NCBI GenBank assembly: GCA_022865545.1
Contig: JALHTA010000024.1
Location: 1-10,524, forward strand
DNA length: 10,524 nucleotides
Reading direction: 5' to 3'
From: Actinomycetota bacterium
Lineage (GTDB): Bacteria > Actinomycetota > Humimicrobiia > Humimicrobiales > Humimicrobiaceae
Part shown: in pieces, positions 7,013-10,524 of the stretch
How positions within the stretch are numbered: the first letter of the stretch is position 1
How the letters are laid out: each line of letters starts with the position of its first letter
The notes under the pieces: model-generated
The model's input: the letters and a program-made list of their open reading frames with translations, nothing else
Told to the model about the DNA's origin: nothing
The model's database searches: none
Position numbers and translations under genes: made by a program

Positions 7013-7804
7013 ATGAAAAAGAAAACAACGTTAAAGGATGATATCTCTAGTCTGAGTGACCGTTATTCACGCCAGGTCCTTTTTGCCCCTATCGGTATAA
7101 AAGGACAGGAAATGCTGGCAAAGAGCAAAATAGCTATCATCGGATGCGGGGGTCTCGGATCAGTTCTTTCAAGTAATATGACAAGAGCCGGGGCTGGTAC
7201 TTTAAGGATAATCGACAAAGACAGGCTGGAGCTCAGCAATCTGCAGAGGCAGCTTCTTTTTGATGAAATAGATGTAAAGAAAAAAACACCAAAGGTAGAA
7301 GCTGCAAGGAATAAACTTATAAAGATAAATTCGGATATTCAAATAGAAGCTATTTTCGATGAGGTAGATGAAAACAATATCAGTGATCTTATAGATGGTT
7401 TTGACCTGGTACTGGATGGGACAGATAATTTCAAGACAAGACTGGTAATAAACAGGGCAAGCGTGGATAGTGCGGTCCCATTTATATATGGAGCCGTAGC
7501 GGCCAGTTTCGGCATGATATATAATGTGATCCCGGGCAGCGGTGTATGCCTTAGATGTCTTTTCAGGGAAGAGCCTAGTGGTGAAAATGCCCTGAATTGC
7601 AATACGGTAGGTATTATCAATACAGCAGTTAATATTATTGCATCGATCCAGTCGACAGAGGCCCTGAAGCTTCTTACCGGTAATAGGGATGCAATGATAA
7701 AAGGTCTTATAAATATTGACATATGGGATCTATCTTTGGATATCATAGAAATTAAAAAAGATAGTGAGTATATTTGTCCGGTCTGTGGTGATAATGATGT
7801 ATGA
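7013..7804 (+). CDS. HesA/MoeB/ThiF-family E1-like adenylyltransferase
   Basis: Family members use ATP to adenylate the C-terminal glycine of a ubiquitin-like sulfur carrier (MoaD, ThiS or relatives) for sulfur transfer into molybdopterin, thiamine or other products. The 263-aa protein opens with RYSRQVLF (18-24), then the nucleotide-binding GCGGLGS (44-50), the acidic IDKDRLELSNLQRQ (67-80) and DGTDN (135-139). Zinc ligands are present as CLRC (179-182) and CPVC (255-258). Cys196 in NCNTVGI aligns with the family's catalytic cysteine region. This is a core MoeB/ThiF-length enzyme without a rhodanese extension. ATG 7013 was chosen; TTG 6977 is in frame but has no ribosome site, and even 7013 has only a weak one. 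No carrier protein gene is in the window. Linkage to fdhD favours a molybdenum-cofactor role, but ThiF or another function is possible. Confidence 0.9.
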   Translation: MKKKTTLKDDISSLSDRYSRQVLFAPIGIKGQEMLAKSKIAIIGCGGLGSVLSSNMTRAGAGTLRIIDKDRLELSNLQRQLLFDEIDVKKKTPKVEAARNKLIKINSDIQIEAIFDEVDENNISDLIDGFDLVLDGTDNFKTRLVINRASVDSAVPFIYGAVAASFGMIYNVIPGSGVCLRCLFREEPSGENALNCNTVGIINTAVNIIASIQSTEALKLLTGNRDAMIKGLINIDIWDLSLDIIEIKKDSEYICPVCGDNDV

Positions 7805-8288
7805 CCTCCGACCGGTACGATCGCTAAAAAAGCCAGGCAATGATAAAATATCAATTAAGTCTATTACGGTGATCTTTATACTACTGCTGGTGATATCATC
7901 TCAATCGATGTTTGGGTGTACTGTGATAGATACTGCAGGGGAATACCTTTATGGAAAGTTTTCCAGCGAGAAAGAAATGGATGAGACCGTGGAGGTGGCC
8001 AGGGTATTTTTTGACTTTCTTATGGAAGAGGATTACAGCCAGGCTTATAAATATATCAGTAGTTCTGACAGGGACCGCGGTAGTGAACAGGACTTTGTGA
8101 ATGAATTTAAAGATATCACAAAAATAATTGGAGCGGACATAAACTGGGTTGAGATAAAGGGAAATACAGCACTTTTAGGAGTCGACCTGCTAGATAGCTA
8201 TGATGGGGAAGAAAAGATGTATAAGGATATTGAACTGTCCCTTATAAAAGAAGAGGACGGAAACTGGAAAGTCGTATTTTGGGAATAG
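7797..8288 (+). CDS. Small membrane-anchored or lipoprotein-like protein with NTF2/DUF4878-like domain
   Basis: This protein of about 163 aa has a basic N-terminus (RSLKKPGNDKISIK), a hydrophobic segment (about 22-40) and then MFGC with Cys41. That arrangement suggests a lipoprotein signal peptide, though Met at -3 and Phe at -2 make a poor lipobox, so an uncleaved anchor is also possible. The exported part begins with a helical stretch, VARVFFDFLMEEDYSQAYKYIS (about 68-88), and ends in GNWKVVFWE. This pattern is seen in DUF4878 and other NTF2-like domains (cone-shaped, often ligand-binding); the assignment is by eye. The start is ambiguous between ATG 7794 and 7797, and GTG 7764 is also in frame. 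The gene overlaps the upstream E1-like gene by 8 nt and fdhD by 10 nt. Its function is unknown. Confidence 0.72.
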   Translation: MYDLRPVRSLKKPGNDKISIKSITVIFILLLVISSQSMFGCTVIDTAGEYLYGKFSSEKEMDETVEVARVFFDFLMEEDYSQAYKYISSSDRDRGSEQDFVNEFKDITKIIGADINWVEIKGNTALLGVDLLDSYDGEEKMYKDIELSLIKEEDGNWKVVFWE

Positions 8289-9133
8289 GAAAGACCATAA
8301 AAATACAAAAGATCAAGGCATCGGGTATATGGGAAGAAAAACAGGATATCATACCCGGGGAGCTGCTGTTAAATATTTTTATAAACGGCAAAAGAGTATC
8401 GATGCTGAGCTGCTCACCTTTCAGGATAATAGAGCTTGTTACCGGATATATTGTTTCCAATGGGTATACAGATGATTATGGGGACATAGAACTTATCGAC
8501 CTGTGCCGGGATGAAGAGGATAGGGGTCAGGATGAAAATGATAAAGGATCCGGTTTTCACGGTATAATGTCTGCAAAGGTCCGGATAACAGGGTATAATA
8601 GAGCGGCCCCCCCCGAAGGGCTGGTACTATATCTGTCAGCTGGTTGCGGCAATTTAGATCCTGCGGCCATAGGGGAAGTATTTAAAAAAAATACAGATCT
8701 AAAAAAAAGTAAAAAAGACATTACTGTTGACTATAGGGTAATACTTGAGCTTGGGAAAAAGTTAATAGGAAAGCAAAAATACAAGAAAGAATCCGGCGGT
8801 CTTCATTCTGCAGCACTTTTTGATACTAGAGGACAGATGCTCTCACTAATGGAAGACCTGGGACGGCATAATTGTATAGATAAGATTTTTGGACATATGC
8901 TGATAAACAGTATTACTCCAAAAGATAAAATGATCTTTACTTCCGGAAGAGCGTCCCTGGATCTTGTATTTAAGGCACTTAAGATGTCTGTTCCAATAAT
9001 AGTGACCAATTCTTCGGTTACATATAATGCTACAGAAATTGCACAAAAAGCCGGGCTTACCCTTATTGGTTATGCCCGCGGAAAAAGGTTTAATATATAT
9101 AGTTGTCCTGAAAGGATAATTAAAGCAAGCTAG
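8279..9133 (+). CDS. fdhD: Formate dehydrogenase accessory sulfurtransferase FdhD
   Basis: FdhD passes sulfur from a cysteine desulfurase to the molybdenum or tungsten bis-MGD cofactor, making formate dehydrogenase active. The 284-aa protein matches the family in IWEEKQD near the N-terminus, GGLHSAALFD (173-182), DLGRHN (193-198), TSGRAS (221-226), GLTLIGYARGKRFNIY and the terminal PERI. An acidic, hydrophilic insert (about 76-92) is unusual. At the sulfur-transfer site the sequence is AGCGNLD: Cys123 is kept, but the second cysteine of the E. coli-type CxxC is Leu126. The TTG start at 8279 is supported by GGAAAG (8266-8271) and by N-terminal conservation; the next ATG (8402) would remove conserved sequence. 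It overlaps the upstream gene by 10 nt. No formate dehydrogenase is in the window. Three 8-base homopolymers lie in the middle of the gene. Confidence 0.93.
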   Translation: MGIGKTIKIQKIKASGIWEEKQDIIPGELLLNIFINGKRVSMLSCSPFRIIELVTGYIVSNGYTDDYGDIELIDLCRDEEDRGQDENDKGSGFHGIMSAKVRITGYNRAAPPEGLVLYLSAGCGNLDPAAIGEVFKKNTDLKKSKKDITVDYRVILELGKKLIGKQKYKKESGGLHSAALFDTRGQMLSLMEDLGRHNCIDKIFGHMLINSITPKDKMIFTSGRASLDLVFKALKMSVPIIVTNSSVTYNATEIAQKAGLTLIGYARGKRFNIYSCPERIIKAS

Positions 9134-9145
9134 AAAGGCTCGATT

Positions 9146-9943
9146 TTGAAAGTACTATTTTTAGGAGATATCATAGGAAAACCCGGACGGAATGCCCTGA
9201 CAAGAAATCTTGACTCCCTTATCCGCGAAAATGAAGCAGATATGGTCATCGCAAATGGAGAAAATGCTGCGGGAGGAATAGGAATTTCTCCAGAAGTATG
9301 TGACAGTCTTTTTAAAATGGGTATCGATATAGTCACATCGGGAAATCATATATTTAAGAAAAGAGAGATAATAGATTATCTTGACCTCGAACCACGGCTG
9401 CTAAAACCTGCAAATTATCCACCTGATACCCCGGGTGAGGGATATTATATTTATGAGATCGAAAAACTTGGCGGTTTAAAAGTAGCCGTCATAAATATAT
9501 GCGGAAGGGTATTTGTTGATTATCTTGATTGTCCTTTCAGGACAATTGAGAGAATCATAGAATATGTAAAAGAAGAGACCCCGGTTATCATAGTAGATAT
9601 ACATGCAGAAGTCACATCCGAGAAAGTAGCAATGGGATGGTTTCTTGATGGACAGGTCAGTGCAGTCATCGGTACCCATACCCATATCCAGACTGCTGAT
9701 GAGAGGGTATTGCCGGCAGGGACAGCATATATAACAGATACCGGGATGGTAGGCCCCAGGAATTCAGTTATAGGAGTAAAGAAGGAAAATATTATCAAGA
9801 GGTTCTTAACCCAGATGCCGCAGCAGTTCACAGTGTCAAAAGAAGATGTTTGGATAAATGGTGCAGCAATCGATATAGATGAGAAAACCGGTAAAGCAAG
9901 AGAGATAATGAGGATAAATCGTGAAGCTGATGCTAGCAATTAA
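9146..9943 (+). CDS. ymdB: YmdB-family metallophosphoesterase (TIGR00282)
   Basis: B. subtilis YmdB is a dinuclear-metal phosphodiesterase acting on 2',3'-cyclic nucleotides (and reported to act on cyclic AMP), and it influences biofilm and motility decisions. This 265-aa protein has the family's usual length and all expected metal and catalytic residues: Asp8 in FLGDIIG, Glu39-Asn40 in NGEN, Asn67-His68 in SGNHIF, His153 in VDIHAE, and His178 and His180 in GTHTH. The closing DTGMVGP motif (198-204) is also present. The start is TTG at 9146 with AAAGG (9134-9138) as ribosome site, and MKVLFLGD then begins exactly where family members begin. It lies 12 nt after fdhD and probably shares its transcript. 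In many Firmicutes this gene follows rny (RNase Y), so its place behind fdhD is less usual. Confidence 0.95.
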   Translation: MKVLFLGDIIGKPGRNALTRNLDSLIRENEADMVIANGENAAGGIGISPEVCDSLFKMGIDIVTSGNHIFKKREIIDYLDLEPRLLKPANYPPDTPGEGYYIYEIEKLGGLKVAVINICGRVFVDYLDCPFRTIERIIEYVKEETPVIIVDIHAEVTSEKVAMGWFLDGQVSAVIGTHTHIQTADERVLPAGTAYITDTGMVGPRNSVIGVKKENIIKRFLTQMPQQFTVSKEDVWINGAAIDIDEKTGKAREIMRINREADASN

Positions 9944-9973
9944 GTAAAGCAATAATCATTTGACTACAATAAT

Positions 9974-10524
9974 ATGGGGGAAAAACCTGACAGGACTATT
10001 GACAAGAGAGGGAGCTTTAGAGCAGAAAAAACGGTGCTCGAAGCTGCCAGGGATTTCAATATGCTTGAGGTTGGTGATAGTATACTGATCTCAATATCCG
10101 GCGGACCTGATTCAACTTTTTTAGCTCATACATTATATGGGCTAAAGGATGAATACAATCTGACCCTTTACGGTTTTTGTCTCGATCATATGACTAGAAG
10201 CGGAAGGTCTACCCTGGATGCGGCATTTGTTAAGAAATTGTGTAGGAAGCTGGACATCAGGCTTTTTAGTGAAAAGATCGATGCAAGGAAATGGTGCAGG
10301 GCAAATAAGCTTTCCTTTCAGGCCGGGGCAAGAAAATTAAGGATGAGCAGGCTGGAAGAGATCTCAAGGAAATATAATATTACTAAGATAGCAGTCGGCC
10401 ATAATTCAGATGATAATATTGAGACTTTTCTTATGCGGTTAATAAGAGGTGCGGGTGCAAGAGGTCTTTCAGGCATAAAACCTGTCAGCGGCAATATAAT
10501 CAGACCGCTTATTAATACAAGCAG
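9974..10524 (+). CDS. tilS: tRNA(Ile)-lysidine synthase TilS, N-terminal part
   Basis: TilS attaches lysine to C34 of the CAU-anticodon isoleucine tRNA using ATP, changing its decoding from AUG to AUA. The first ~183 codons are present and the gene runs off the right edge. The PP-loop ATP-binding motif SGGPDS is at about 42-47. Family landmarks follow: SFQAGARKLR (114-123), GHNSDDNIETFLMRLIRG (142-159) and RGLSGIKP (163-170), ending in IIRPLI. The usual HHxLR after strand 2 appears as DHMTR. The start is the first ATG after an in-frame TAA at 9953-9955, but no Shine-Dalgarno is visible before it. The ~34-residue leader before VGDSILISISGG is normal to slightly long. GTG 10034 would be a later alternative, also poorly supported. 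It begins 30 nt after ymdB. Confidence 0.93.
   Translation, partial: MGEKPDRTIDKRGSFRAEKTVLEAARDFNMLEVGDSILISISGGPDSTFLAHTLYGLKDEYNLTLYGFCLDHMTRSGRSTLDAAFVKKLCRKLDIRLFSEKIDARKWCRANKLSFQAGARKLRMSRLEEISRKYNITKIAVGHNSDDNIETFLMRLIRGAGARGLSGIKPVSGNIIRPLINTS

Noticed and set aside
7339..7854. Long open reading frame on the minus strand (171 codons) opposite the E1-like gene
   Set aside because: It lies almost wholly within a gene with unmistakable family motifs, has no recognisable domain, and looks like a mirror of the + strand codon pattern.
9520..9939. Minus-strand open frame of 139 codons opposite ymdB
   Set aside because: The + strand frame carries all YmdB catalytic residues; the antisense frame shows no motif.
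9948..9961. 14-base exact repeat AGCAATAATCATTT, also at 10-23
   Set aside because: It is AT-rich, the flanks differ, and one copy is in coding sequence. A match of this length is plausible by chance in 10 kb.

Overview
The window looks like a chromosomal segment of a moderately AT-rich anaerobic Firmicute (clostridial or Halanaerobium-like). This is inferred from four things: the DUF1385–prfA–prmC order, strong purine-rich Shine-Dalgarno sites with frequent GTG/TTG starts, a YmdB-type phosphodiesterase, and an FdhD gene for a molybdenum/tungsten formate dehydrogenase-type enzyme. No 16S gene or species marker is present, so the taxonomy is an inference. Every gene lies on the + strand.

Region 1 (1-2469) is a housekeeping translation-termination block. 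It holds the tail of a DUF1385 membrane protein, prfA (release factor 1) and, 3 nt later, prmC, the methyltransferase that modifies the GGQ glutamine of release factors. Region 2 (about 2490-2700) is a separate transcription unit for initiator tRNA-fMet, with its own promoter and a probable terminator.

Region 3 (2781-6795) is a self-contained efflux cassette. A near-consensus promoter is followed directly by two adjacent 16-bp operator-like dyads. Then come a TetR-family repressor, an ABC ATPase that overlaps it by 8 nt, two different ABC-2 permeases and a 70-aa two-helix membrane protein. The unit ends in a 45-nt symmetric hairpin. The likely logic is that TetR represses its own promoter until a toxic ligand releases it, and the ATPase plus the permease heterodimer then exports that ligand.

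Region 4 (about 6800-10524) begins with an untranslated stretch holding a likely promoter and some unexplained structure. A tightly packed run follows: an E1-like ThiF/MoeB adenylyltransferase, a small anchored or lipoprotein-like protein, fdhD, ymdB and the start of tilS. The first three overlap each other by 8 and 10 nt, which suggests coupled expression around sulfur handling or molybdenum cofactor maturation. FdhD keeps only the first cysteine of the usual CxxC motif.

Most of the window is ordinary. The best leads are the thiF–small protein–fdhD coupling with the one-cysteine FdhD, the tandem operator with a third related site inside the efflux operon, the unrecognised small membrane protein, and the thiF leader.
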